From the NCBI RefSeq assembly GCF_019976755.1, contig NZ_AP023441.1:3221501-3285500 (forward strand): a DNA stretch of 64,000 bases, in the 5' to 3' direction. Positions 36,199 through 44,666 of the stretch are shown one piece after another. The first letter of the stretch is position 1. Every line of letters starts with the position of its first letter. The stretch is from Nostoc sp. MS1. Lineage in GTDB: Bacteria; Cyanobacteriota; Cyanobacteriia; Cyanobacteriales; Nostocaceae. The notes beneath the pieces are model-generated. The model saw only the letters and a list, made by a program, of their open reading frames with translations, was not told where the DNA came from and searched no databases. A program made the translations under genes and the position numbers.

Positions 36199-37110
36199 TT
36201 AAATGGCTCCTGATGATCTGGCACGGTATTTATTTAATAAGAAACTTGCGATCGCCACCGCAGCAATTAATATGAGAAATGTCACCACAACTAGGGCTGC
36301 ACCATAACCAAAATCTAAGTAGCGCATCACTGTAGAATAAATGTACAATGACACCACTTCAGTAGAGCCACCAGGGCCACCCCCAGTCATCACTGCAATT
36401 AAATCGAAAATCCCAAAAGCTTGCGCAAACCGAAACAGCACTGCAATTAAGATTTGTGGCAGCAGCAATGGCAAGGTAATATTGCGGAAGCTTTGCCAAG
36501 CAGTTGCCCCATCAACCGAGTAAGCTTCATAGAGGTCTTGTGATATCGACTGTAAGCCAGCTAACAGGAGAATACTAATAAATGGTGTAGTTTTCCAAAC
36601 ATCAGCAAACACCACTGCTATCATTGCCAGCGTTGGATCTCCTAACCAGTTAATTCCCGTGTTAATCAACCCCAACCGTCGCAGAATATCGTTGACAACT
36701 CCAAACTGGTCATTAAAAATCCACGACCATGCCAGCCCAATCAAAGCTGTAGGCAAAGCCCAAGGTAAAATGGCAATTGTACGTACTATACCCCGGCCAA
36801 AAAACGCCTGATTCAGCACCAAAGCAATTCCCAACCCTAGCAGTAGTTCGGATATGACCGATGCTGTGGTGAAAACAGCCGTTGCCCATAAACTCTGCCA
36901 AAAACGACCATCCCCCGCCATCCGCACATAATTATCCAAACCAGAGAATACGGGTTGTAACTCCGTTCCCAAGTTCCTAGTAAATACACTTAACCAGAAT
37001 GCCCGTAAAATTGGGTAGGCAAATACAAACAACAGCAGCAGCAGTGCAGGTGCTAGTAATATCCAGGCTGTGCGTTGTTCCCGACTTCGGAGTGTTTGTG
37101 AGTTAGTCAT
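36199..37110 (-). CDS. Carbohydrate ABC transporter permease (MalF-like)
   Basis: 303 residues with six helices. The EAA loop is 'YEAYSVDGATAWQSFRNITLPLLLPQIL', and 'VMTGGGPGGSTEVVSLYIYSTVM' is the typical MalF-type segment. The start ATG-ACT-AAC is contiguous with CTGATAA / TGACCAA repeat units, so the leader is repeat-derived. It follows the binding-protein gene by 55 bases of repeat sequence. Confidence 0.93.
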   Translation of the reverse strand: MTNSQTLRSREQRTAWILLAPALLLLLFVFAYPILRAFWLSVFTRNLGTELQPVFSGLDNYVRMAGDGRFWQSLWATAVFTTASVISELLLGLGIALVLNQAFFGRGIVRTIAILPWALPTALIGLAWSWIFNDQFGVVNDILRRLGLINTGINWLGDPTLAMIAVVFADVWKTTPFISILLLAGLQSISQDLYEAYSVDGATAWQSFRNITLPLLLPQILIAVLFRFAQAFGIFDLIAVMTGGGPGGSTEVVSLYIYSTVMRYLDFGYGAALVVVTFLILIAAVAIASFLLNKYRARSSGAI

Positions 37111-37176
37111 TGGTCAGTTATCAGTTATCAGGTGATGTTCACTGTCAATTGTCAATTGTCAACTGTCAACTGTCTC
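37111..37176. repeat. CTGTCAA / CAGTTAT repeats within the ABC operon
   Basis: Units TCAGTTA and CTGTCAA/TTGTCAA fill the space between binding protein and first permease, giving the binding protein its stop and the permease its leader. Confidence 0.8.
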
Positions 37177-38479
37177 TAGCTCCTAACAATCTGCGCGTTT
37201 CTGCTGCCGCAGCTTGCATTGCTCGTTCAGGAGCCATCCGTCCGGCTAGGGCGGCGCTGAGATAACGCTGCAAAATATCTGAAGTTTGAGCATACTGGGC
37301 AATGGGTGGACGCAAAACTGCATTGCTCACAACCTCCAGTAGTTGGGGATAGTGGGGGTATTTGGCAACTATCTCTGGGTCGGTAAACAATTCTTTGCGA
37401 CTTGGTACAAAGCCTGCGGTTAGAATGAAGCGGCGTTGTGCTTCTTTGCTCGTAAAATATTGAATCGCCTTCCAAGCTTCTTCGGGATGTCTGGAGTTTT
37501 TGGCAATGCCTAAACCCCAACCTCCTAGACAAGCTGCTCCCGTTTGTCCAGGAGCGTGAACCATTGGTTTAATTGCAACTTTGCCCCGAATTGGCGAATT
37601 TTCTGCCTGGGCTAGAGGCCAAGCGTAAGGCCAACTACGTAAAAATGCTACTTGACCACTTTGGAACAAGCGCCGGGTATCTTCTTCTTGGTAGGTTGTA
37701 ACTCCAGAGGGCGAAATACCTTCTCTGACCGTATTACGCAGAAACTCAATGGCTTGTAGTGTTTCTGGTCTATCTAGTCCAACTTCCAAGTTATCGGGAT
37801 TTACCCAAAAGCCACCAAAGCCTTCAAGGACTTCGATAAACATTGCCACGAGTCCTTCATATTGGCGACCTTGCCACAAATAGCCCCAATTCACTTCGTC
37901 CTTCTTCTGCAAGATTTGGGAAATTTGCATTAAATCAGCAAAAGTTTCTGGTGGCTTGAGTCCTGCTTGTTTGATTAAATCTTCCCGGTAGTAGAGCATT
38001 CCCACATCAGAACGCATAGGAATGCGGTAAAGTTTGCCTTGGTAACGTCCTCCTTCCACATCCTTATCGGAAAATGCTGCTAACTCCTGTTGCGAAATGC
38101 GGTTATCTAGGGGTAGCAACCATCCAGCCGCCGCAAACTTGGGTGTCCAAATGACATCCATATTGATCAAGTCATAAGGAGACTCACCTAAGATAAAAGA
38201 TGAGGTATACAAGTCTTCTAGCAAGTTTGTTGCATTTGGCCCTTCAACTAGATTGAGGCGAATGCCTGGGTTAGCAGCCTCAAAGTCTTTGATTAAACCC
38301 TGTCTCCAAGGTTGGGCATCAGGGGCGGTGATTAACATATTCAGGGTAACTGGTCGCTGCGCGAGTGCTACCCAACTAAACAAAATGATCCCCAATAGGG
38401 TTGCCAGAAAGGCTCCCAGACGCAACAAACTTTGTTTTTTGATGAATTTTTGTAGTTTGTTTATTGGTCGGTACAACAT
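37166..38479 (-). CDS. ABC transporter sugar-binding protein
   Basis: 437 residues of the family 1 extracellular solute-binding type. An N-terminal hydrophobic segment (about 18-42) ends 'SWVALAQRPVTLNML', a signal-peptidase I-like site, and there is no lipobox Cys. The mature part has the typical 'LKPPETFADLMQISQIL', 'GKVAIKPMVHAPGQTGAACLGGWGLGIAKNSRHPEEAWKAIQYF' (split lobes). It is the first gene of a four-gene operon: binding protein, two permeases, ATPase. The sugar is unknown; alpha-glucosides or glucosylglycerol/trehalose are the usual substrates of related systems. The stop codon lies in a TTGACAG repeat. Confidence 0.9.
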   Translation of the reverse strand: MLYRPINKLQKFIKKQSLLRLGAFLATLLGIILFSWVALAQRPVTLNMLITAPDAQPWRQGLIKDFEAANPGIRLNLVEGPNATNLLEDLYTSSFILGESPYDLINMDVIWTPKFAAAGWLLPLDNRISQQELAAFSDKDVEGGRYQGKLYRIPMRSDVGMLYYREDLIKQAGLKPPETFADLMQISQILQKKDEVNWGYLWQGRQYEGLVAMFIEVLEGFGGFWVNPDNLEVGLDRPETLQAIEFLRNTVREGISPSGVTTYQEEDTRRLFQSGQVAFLRSWPYAWPLAQAENSPIRGKVAIKPMVHAPGQTGAACLGGWGLGIAKNSRHPEEAWKAIQYFTSKEAQRRFILTAGFVPSRKELFTDPEIVAKYPHYPQLLEVVSNAVLRPPIAQYAQTSDILQRYLSAALAGRMAPERAMQAAAAETRRLLGARDS

Positions 38480-39105
38480 TATCAATATAGCGATCGCTAG
38501 TGTTAATTAGTTAGAGATGAAAACATGAATTACCGTAAAAAAAGATTATTTTGTTTTCCTCAGTTACAGTATAAATACTTATAGACGATGAATCAAAAAT
38601 CAAAAAAACAAAATTATGCTTACTAAAAGATAAACATAAGCATTGTAAATAAGTTAATTTTTGCTAATGAATTAAACACGTACACTCGTGCCGTTAGACA
38701 GCAATAAACTATCTCTTAATACAGTTAAAATTTACTGTTATTAATGTAAATTAATTTCTTATACTTTGAATAAGCAACTTTCTAAAGATAGAGTTAACTA
38801 TATAAATGAAGTTCCGCAAGTAGTAATTTTCTTTATTTTATATAAATATTTTTTATTATTAAAAAATTTACTTTTTTTAATATTTAATTATTTGCAGTTA
38901 AGATTCTAAATAGATGACGTAGGAAACTCTTCTCTATACTGTTTTTAGTTTCTCTAGCCTCCCCAAGTTAAAAGCTAATTCCACCTCTACACCCCAAAAC
39001 CCAGATTTTTGGGACACAAAGTTAAAAATCTACTCCTATTAGGGGAATACAGGAGGCCTGGTTATGTGCATTACTCTACAGAATTAGTATGAGGGAAGTC
39101 CATAC
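38480..39105. other. Intergenic region upstream of the ABC operon
   Basis: About 620 very AT-rich bases with no gene of credible length. The promoter of the binding-protein gene must be in the left part. 'gggacacaaag' and 'gaatacaggaggcctgg' near 39010-39060 look like remnants of dispersed repeats. Confidence 0.4.
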
Positions 39106-39543
39106 TCAAATTAAGGAGTTTAAAGATTTTATTTGTACAAGATTAACAACTTTTTCAACTAATTCATCAAGAGCAAAAGGTTTACAAACAACCTCCTGAA
39201 AACCAGCCTTAATTGCTGCCTTATGATATTCTGAATCTAAATGATATGTAAGAGCGATCGCAGGCAGAAATTCTCCATATAAAGCTTCTTTATTCCTAAT
39301 GGAGCGAATTAGTGAATAACCATCTTTTCCAGGCAGTCCGATTTCACTGATCAAAATATCTGGTTGCCACTCTTCTAGTATCTGTATTGCATGATCAACA
39401 GATATTGCTGTTTTAATTTGAGCTTGGCAATCTTCAAAAATCAACTTAATCATGCACAAGCAATCATCATTATTATCTACGACAAGTAGCCGTAAACCAT
39501 TAAGAGATGGCGATTCCGTAAAAGGTATTTGGCCTAAAAGCAC
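39106..39543 (-). CDS. Stand-alone receiver domain protein with Glu at the phosphorylation site
   Basis: 145 residues, a single REC domain with no output domain. The first acidic residue 'VVDNNDD' (D23), Thr ('IALTYH', T99) and Lys ('VCKPF', K121) are present, but the phosphoacceptor Asp is Glu (E67 in 'ILISEIGLPGKDGY'). A Glu there often mimics the phosphorylated state. GTG 39543 is chosen because AGAAG precedes it; the frame continues to a TTG at 39612. It is downstream of two Crp/Fnr-type genes on the same strand but has its own upstream motif at 39730. Confidence 0.82.
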   Translation of the reverse strand: MLLGQIPFTESPSLNGLRLLVVDNNDDCLCMIKLIFEDCQAQIKTAISVDHAIQILEEWQPDILISEIGLPGKDGYSLIRSIRNKEALYGEFLPAIALTYHLDSEYHKAAIKAGFQEVVCKPFALDELVEKVVNLVQIKSLNSLI

Positions 39544-39729
39544 TGTGTCTTCTATGTATAGATTGCAGGAAATTTTCGGATAGAAAATGTTTCTCCTATG
39601 TAATAATTGCAACTATGAGTAAAAATCAGCATAACGTTCATTATTTACTTATGAACACTTTTATGAAGAAATTAAAATAACATTTATTTAGATGTCTTTA
39701 AGTTTACACTTGCTTCATCTCAGGAGTCT

Positions 39730-39743
39730 GTACGGTTCCGCAC
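39730..39743. promoter_or_regulatory. Candidate operator, GTACGGTTCCGCAC
   Basis: A 14-base imperfect inverted repeat (GTACG-N4-CGCAC) lies about 190 bases upstream of the receiver start at 39543. Versions occur at 41796 and 50351 ahead of the other two units of this regulatory region. Confidence 0.5.
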
Positions 39744-39841
39744 ACTAACGCTTAAGTGTCAAGCTTTTTCGCTATGGCTAACCCCAACAGAGTTACAACA
39801 TGATAAAACATTAGTTTCATGCCGACCGCAGTTTACCATAG

Positions 39842-40564
39842 CTAGCTCTGTATATGTAGCAACCGAGCATATTCGTTTTTGATAATGGAATAACACTCAC
39901 AAGATGTATCTTCCAAGTCTGACCGATTCAGAATGGTAATATTGCCACGCTTGTAGCTAATCATTCCGGCTTTGCTGAGAGTACCAGCTGCTACTGTAAC
40001 ACCAGAGCGGCGACAACCCAGCATTTGGGAAATAAATTCTTGTGTCAGAGGAAATTTATCTGATTGCATACGGTCAGAAACTAGCAACAGCCACCGGGCA
40101 AGTCGTTCCTCTATCGTATGTAGGCGGTTACATGCTGCTGTTTGTGTAACCTGAGTGAATAGTGCTTGAGTGTAGCGCAACAGCAAACTTTGAAGCTCTC
40201 CACCTCGATGGAACTCCGCTATTAGTATCTCGGCTTTCATCCTCATACCACTGTCTGGAACTTGAACAAATGCGCTTGTATTTGTAGAGTGACCACCCCA
40301 AACTACAGGAAGACCCACTATACCATCATTGCTCACCATACCAGCTTCAACGGTCGAGCCATCTGCTTGGTTACAGACTAAAGAAGCTATTGCCTGATGA
40401 GGAAAATAGACGTGTGTGATTGGTTCACCTGTATGGTAAAGGACTTGATTAAATGTCAGTTCTACATGCTCTAAGTGAGGAATGAGACGTTGGTACTCAG
40501 TCTGGGAGAGTGAGGCAAGTATCTTATTTTTTATTGGTAGATGAGGCTGGTTAGATATGGGCAT
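39842..40564 (-). CDS. Crp/Fnr-family transcription regulator, copy A
   Basis: 240 residues. The N-terminal cyclic-nucleotide-binding-like beta-roll (about 10-125) with 'GEPITHVYFPHQAIASLV' and 'DGSTVEAGMVSNDGIVGLPV' lacks the usual phosphate-binding 'GE.ALL...RTA' pattern, so cAMP binding is doubtful. The dimer helix is at about 130-160 and the C-terminal HTH at about 180-225 ('PLTQEFISQMLGCRRSGVTVAAGTLSKAGMI'). ATG 40564 is chosen because GGAGG lies five bases upstream. It is highly similar to the next gene (tandem duplication) and to the gene at 49018. Confidence 0.9.
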   Translation of the reverse strand: MPISNQPHLPIKNKILASLSQTEYQRLIPHLEHVELTFNQVLYHTGEPITHVYFPHQAIASLVCNQADGSTVEAGMVSNDGIVGLPVVWGGHSTNTSAFVQVPDSGMRMKAEILIAEFHRGGELQSLLLRYTQALFTQVTQTAACNRLHTIEERLARWLLLVSDRMQSDKFPLTQEFISQMLGCRRSGVTVAAGTLSKAGMISYKRGNITILNRSDLEDTSCECYSIIKNEYARLLHIQS

Positions 40565-40827
40565 AAAAACCTCCAAGCGCCTGTTTTGCGTAGTTCAGCA
40601 ACTGATGGCAGCTTGAGAGGAGTTAGGGACTAATCCCAATGTGTCAAAAGGTGAATTACTTTGTTTAGTTGCAGACTTAACGATTTACAACGGGAGCATC
40701 AGCGCATACAGCAGTAACACGTTAGCCTGATGTCTTCCTTAATGTTAAACTATTCAATGATTGTGCGATCGCAGTTCTACACACACCCACTAGTACCAAT
40801 TTTGTAAATTACTAACCACAGGAAGCT

Positions 40828-41544
40828 TTATATTCTTAGCAACCTAATATACTCTTTTTTGATAATGGAATAACATTCGCAAGATGTAGCTTCCAAATCG
40901 TCACGATTCAAGATGGTAATATTTCCCCGCTTGTAGCTAATAATTCCGGCTTTGCTGAGAGTACCTGCCGCCACTGTAACACCAGAACGGCGACAGCCTA
41001 GCATCTGAGCAATAAATTCTTGCGTCAGGGGAAATGTATCTGATTGCATACGGTCATGGACTATTAGCAACCAACGAGCGAGTCGCTCTTCGATGGTGTG
41101 TAATCGATTGCAAGCTGCCGTTTGTGTAACTTGGGTAAACAGTGCTTGAGTGAAACGCAGCAGCAAACGTTGAAGCTCTCCACCCCGATGGAACTCCTGT
41201 ATTAGTACTTCTGCTTTCATCCGCATACCAGTACCAGCCGCCTGGATAAACGCAGTTGTTGTTGTAGAATTGCCACCCCAAATTACCGGAAGTCCTACCA
41301 TACCGTCATTGCTGATTACACCGGCTTCAACAGTCGAGCCGTCTTCTAAGTTACATACCAAAGAAGTTATTGCCTCATAGGGAAAATAGACATGGGTAAT
41401 GGGTTCACCTGCTGTGTACAGCACTTGCTTAAGTAAAAGATTTACAGGCTCTAAGTAGGGAACTAGACGTTGATACTCAGTAGATGACAGTGAAGCGAGT
41501 ATCTGATTCTTCATTGGTATATGAGGCACTTTAGATACAGACAT
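40828..41544 (-). CDS. Crp/Fnr-family transcription regulator, copy B
   Basis: 238 residues, aligned with copy A over the full length and identical in long blocks such as 'CRRSGVTVAAGTLSKAG' and 'SYKRGNITILNR'. It has the same degenerate effector pocket and the same Cys pair near the C-terminus ('SCECY'). AGGA precedes ATG 41544. A candidate operator lies at 41796. Copies A and B are separated by 263 bases, so they may be transcribed separately. Confidence 0.9.
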   Translation of the reverse strand: MSVSKVPHIPMKNQILASLSSTEYQRLVPYLEPVNLLLKQVLYTAGEPITHVYFPYEAITSLVCNLEDGSTVEAGVISNDGMVGLPVIWGGNSTTTTAFIQAAGTGMRMKAEVLIQEFHRGGELQRLLLRFTQALFTQVTQTAACNRLHTIEERLARWLLIVHDRMQSDTFPLTQEFIAQMLGCRRSGVTVAAGTLSKAGIISYKRGNITILNRDDLEATSCECYSIIKKEYIRLLRI

Positions 41545-41795
41545 TAATCCTGTGTTGTCAATCTAGAAAAAATTTCAAAGCTTTGGTTTTATGAAGGTTT
41601 GAGGCTTTATCTTCGCTCTAGAAACTAAAAATTCTAGGCATAAAAGGAAAACCAAAGCCCCTGAACTCTTGATGGATTACATTTTCTAAAAGTGACAAAA
41701 GACAGTTAAGAACCTTCAAACGTATCATTCTGCTTTAAACTTGTTTAAAATATCAAATTTGGTACAAAATTACACGCATTTAAAGACAGAAATCT

Positions 41796-41809
41796 GTACG
41801 GTTTCGTAC
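41796..41809. promoter_or_regulatory. Candidate operator, GTACGGTTTCGTAC
   Basis: A perfect inverted repeat GTACG-GTTT-CGTAC about 252 bases upstream of the Crp/Fnr copy B start. It is the best-conserved member of the three-site set (39730, 41796, 50351). Confidence 0.55.
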
Positions 41810-42242
41810 CCTTGGATTGCTAAGTTCAAAAAACTTTGACCAAAGCCTGCTATACAAGCACCTCAACAGCGCATATATTTACAATCTTAAGGTTTTTATT
41901 ATATATCTCAGTATAAATATTTATTGTTGGAATAGGAAAAATTAGACTGCGGAAGTCAGACTGTAATTAGGTTTGAGCATATTTGATTTTTCTCAAATTA
42001 GCTTTATTTGCTTAAGTCGTTTTACTGGTTTATTTCTTAGAAATTAAATTTTCTATAATCACCATAAACAATATAAATTCCTAAATTCATAAATGGATAA
42101 ACGTTTGATTTTGTTAATTTTTCTTAAAAAAAGTTAATTAAAATGTCTAAAAATAAAATAATTAAAAAATATTTCATCTGAGAGGATGTTTGAAAAGTAT
42201 TGCTTCCCCAAATCCAGTGCCTTAATAAGCTATCTTATAGAG

Positions 42243-42271
42243 ACGACTTCGCAGTTTTATTGCGAAGTCGT
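42243..42271. other. Perfect 11-bp hairpin
   Basis: ACGACTTCGCA, a 7-base loop, then TGCGAAGTCGT. No T-run follows directly. It may be a small-RNA or transposable-element relic. The sequence after it (to 42402) reads as a gene tail, suggesting debris of a lost gene. Confidence 0.5.
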
Positions 42272-42489
42272 GGTTCCATATTAATGGATTCATTCAAAAT
42301 CCAAATGGGAGCTTAGAAACCGCTTATACACAAACAAAATTTGCCGATGCAGACTTAAAGACCTTAATTTTTGGTTATTCTGCAACCGCTACATCAAGCT
42401 AAATAAACTGTAATTAACAAGCTAAAGATTTTTACTTCTCTGTATTATTGAATGCAACTTAAAAAATATTGACAGCAAACTGAAAACAA

Positions 42490-43293
42490 TTACTTATCCT
42501 CCTGCATATTTCTGACTATTTTAGTTACCAGATTTCTAGGTATAAATCTTACACTTTTTGCCATTATTTTATTGATTAGACCAGGAATCACAATTGTTTT
42601 GCCTTTCATTAAAGCATGATAACCAATATTTGCTACAGTTGCAGCATCCATCATTCTTTTACCCTTAACTAGTTTAGAATCTGCCATTCCTGTTCTTTCA
42701 TGAAAAGCAGATTTTGTTGTGCCTGGACAAAGAACTGTCACAGTTACACCTGTACCTTCCAATTCATTAGCAAGTGCTTCTGAAAAAGATAAAACGTAAG
42801 CTTTAGTAGCAAAATAAACCGCCATTAAAGGCCCTGGTTGAAAAGCCGCAGCTGAAGAGACGTTTAAAATTTTACCTTTCCCTTGCTCAACCATAGTTTT
42901 TAGGAATAACTTAGTGAGATGAGTCATACATACCAAATTTACCTGTAGCATTTCTAATTCATCAGTAAGATTAGTTTCATGAAATAATCCATATGTACCA
43001 AACCCAGCGTTATTCACTAGCACATCAACTTTAATATTGTCCTGTGCTAATTCTTGAAAAATTTCTTCAGGAGATGTTGATTTGGATAAATCTTTGATAA
43101 TCGATTTAACAGAAATGCTAAATTTATCTTGGAATTTATGGGCAATTTCTTGAAGCTTGCCCTCTAGCCGATCTACTAATACAAGATTGTAGTTGTTTTG
43201 GGCAAAGATGTACGCTAATTCATAACCAATACCATTAGCTGCGCCAGTAATAAGCGCAGTCTGCTTGTACTTAAAATTCTCTGTTTTATTCAT
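42490..43293 (-). CDS. Short-chain dehydrogenase/reductase
   Basis: 267 residues of classical SDR type. NAD(P) motif 'ALITGAANGIGYELAYIFAQ', 'VLVNNAGFGTYG', catalytic Ser in 'NVSSAAAFQPGP' and 'YFATK' (Tyr/Lys). The C-terminal 'GKRMMDAATVANIGYHALMKGKTIVIPGLINKIMAKSVRFIPRNLVTKIV' is like DltE/YqjQ-type SDRs that act on lipids or ketones. ATG 43293 is preferred to a TTG at 43335. Substrate unknown. Not part of an operon with nifH: a mobile element lies between them. Confidence 0.88.
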   Translation of the reverse strand: MNKTENFKYKQTALITGAANGIGYELAYIFAQNNYNLVLVDRLEGKLQEIAHKFQDKFSISVKSIIKDLSKSTSPEEIFQELAQDNIKVDVLVNNAGFGTYGLFHETNLTDELEMLQVNLVCMTHLTKLFLKTMVEQGKGKILNVSSAAAFQPGPLMAVYFATKAYVLSFSEALANELEGTGVTVTVLCPGTTKSAFHERTGMADSKLVKGKRMMDAATVANIGYHALMKGKTIVIPGLINKIMAKSVRFIPRNLVTKIVRNMQEDK

Positions 43294-43523
43294 CTTAGAT
43301 GTTAGGTAATTCAATAGATTAACTAAGTAATTCAACTCACTTCCTCACACAGCAAGCGTAAATAATTCCTACTAATTCACGCTTTTACATTCTTAATTAT
43401 TGTTGATGAAAATGAGCAATCCGTCCAAAATTATATCTATTCAGTTTCTTAGATTTTGTATGAAGACAAACTTTATGAAAAATACTTGGTTTTTCTTGAA
43501 CAAATGAGAGACTATAGCTAACC

Positions 43524-43677
43524 TTTTTAAGGTCAATACGGTTCAGTTAAGCTTTTGATCCCCCCTAGCCCCCCTTAAAAAGGGGGGAACAAGAATCAAA
43601 ATCCCCCTTTTTAAGGGGGATTTAGGGGTATCTAGAAGAATTGGGTTCTACTAACTGAACCGTATTGTTTTTAAGGT
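43524..43677. mobile_element. MITE with 16-bp perfect ends and 10-bp target duplication
   Basis: Perfect terminal inverted repeats CAATACGGTTCAGTTA (43534-43549) and TAACTGAACCGTATTG (43652-43667) bound a 134-base element. It is flanked by the direct repeat TTTTTAAGGT (43524-43533 and 43668-43677), a 10-base target duplication. The interior is made of C-run/G-run palindromes (CCCCCCTTAAAAAGGGGGG) and has no gene. A transposase acting in trans is required. Confidence 0.9.
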
Positions 43678-43710
43678 AAATATTACTAGATTGTAGAAGG
43701 TGAAAATTTC

Positions 43711-43742
43711 AAAACCCCGGTTTTTATCAAACCGAGGTTTTG
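43711..43742 (-). terminator. Rho-independent terminator of nifH
   Basis: AACCTCGGTTT and AAAACCGGGGTT form a strong stem on the minus strand, 34 bases after the nifH stop, followed by T residues. Confidence 0.8.
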
Positions 43743-43775
43743 TTTGCTCAGAAATGATTTATGACTACATCAAAA

Positions 43776-44666
43776 TTACTTGGTGCTTTCAGCAGCTGTA
43801 CCAATCATTTTTGCAGCATTTTCTTCGCTTTCAAGAATACCAAATTCAATCAACAACTCTTCTAGTTCTTCCATTTCAATTGGGGTGGGAACTTTGAGAT
43901 TTTCGTTATTGATGATTTTGTTAGCCAAAATCCGGTATTCGTTAGATTGGTTGCTGTCGGGTGCGTACTCGTTAACTGTCATCCGGCGCAACTCAGCGTG
44001 TTGAACAATGTTGTCGCGGGGTACGTAGTGAATCATTTGGGTGTTCAAACGTTTTGCCAGAGTTTCGATAAGTTCGATTTCTCTGTCAACGTTACGGCTG
44101 TTACAAATCAAGCCACCTAAACGCACACCGCCTGTATGTGCATATTTCAAAATACCGCGAGCGATGTTGTTTGCAGCGTACATCGCCATCATTTCGCCTG
44201 ATGTAACAATGTAGATTTCTTGTGCTTTATTTTCGCGGATAGGCATTGCGAAACCACCACATACAACGTCGCCTAATACGTCATAGGAAACGAAGTCAAC
44301 ATCTTGGTAAGCACCATTTTCTTCTAAGAAGTTGATGGCGGTGATAATACCACGACCAGCACAACCTACACCAGGTTCTGGACCACCAGACTCAACGCAC
44401 TTCACACCACGGAAGCCGGTGAGCATTACTTCTTCGAGTTCTAGGTCTTCTACTGCACCACGTTCAGCAGCCAAGTGTAATACGGTGGTTTGTGCTTTGG
44501 AGTGGAGCATCAAACGGGTGGAGTCAGCTTTGGGGTCGCAACCGACGATAAGGATGCGCTGACCCATCTCTGCCATAGCGGCTAAGGTGTTTTGAGAGGT
44601 GGTAGACTTACCGATACCGCCTTTACCGTAGAAAGCGATTTGTCTGATTTTTTTGTCAATACTCAT
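43776..44666 (-). CDS. nifH: Nitrogenase iron protein (dinitrogenase reductase)
   Basis: 296 residues. Walker A 'YGKGGIGKSTTSQNT' (about 13-27), switch region and cluster ligands in 'EPGVGCAGRGIITAI' and 'GDVVCGGFAMPIRE', and the ADP-ribosylation-type Arg in 'CAGRG'. It passes electrons to the MoFe (or VFe) protein with ATP hydrolysis. nifD, nifK and nifU are not adjacent: a terminator and a MITE follow and 1.4 kb of non-coding DNA precedes. This is therefore an orphan copy of the kind called nifH2 or vnfH in Nostoc/Anabaena genomes, presumably supporting a nitrogenase encoded elsewhere. Confidence 0.97.
   Translation of the reverse strand: MSIDKKIRQIAFYGKGGIGKSTTSQNTLAAMAEMGQRILIVGCDPKADSTRLMLHSKAQTTVLHLAAERGAVEDLELEEVMLTGFRGVKCVESGGPEPGVGCAGRGIITAINFLEENGAYQDVDFVSYDVLGDVVCGGFAMPIRENKAQEIYIVTSGEMMAMYAANNIARGILKYAHTGGVRLGGLICNSRNVDREIELIETLAKRLNTQMIHYVPRDNIVQHAELRRMTVNEYAPDSNQSNEYRILANKIINNENLKVPTPIEMEELEELLIEFGILESEENAAKMIGTAAESTK

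Larger units (their letters stand above)
41545..42489. other. Intergenic region with operator, hairpin and decayed frame
   Basis: About 945 AT-rich bases. It contains the candidate operator at 41796, a perfect hairpin at 42243 and a short open stretch at about 42270-42402 that reads without stop to a TAA but has no start. No complete gene is seen. Confidence 0.45.

Noticed and set aside
43560..43630. C-run/G-run palindromes that could be a terminator for the SDR or nifH
   Set aside because: They lie inside the MITE bounded by perfect ends and a target duplication, so they belong to the mobile element; nifH has its own terminator at 43711.
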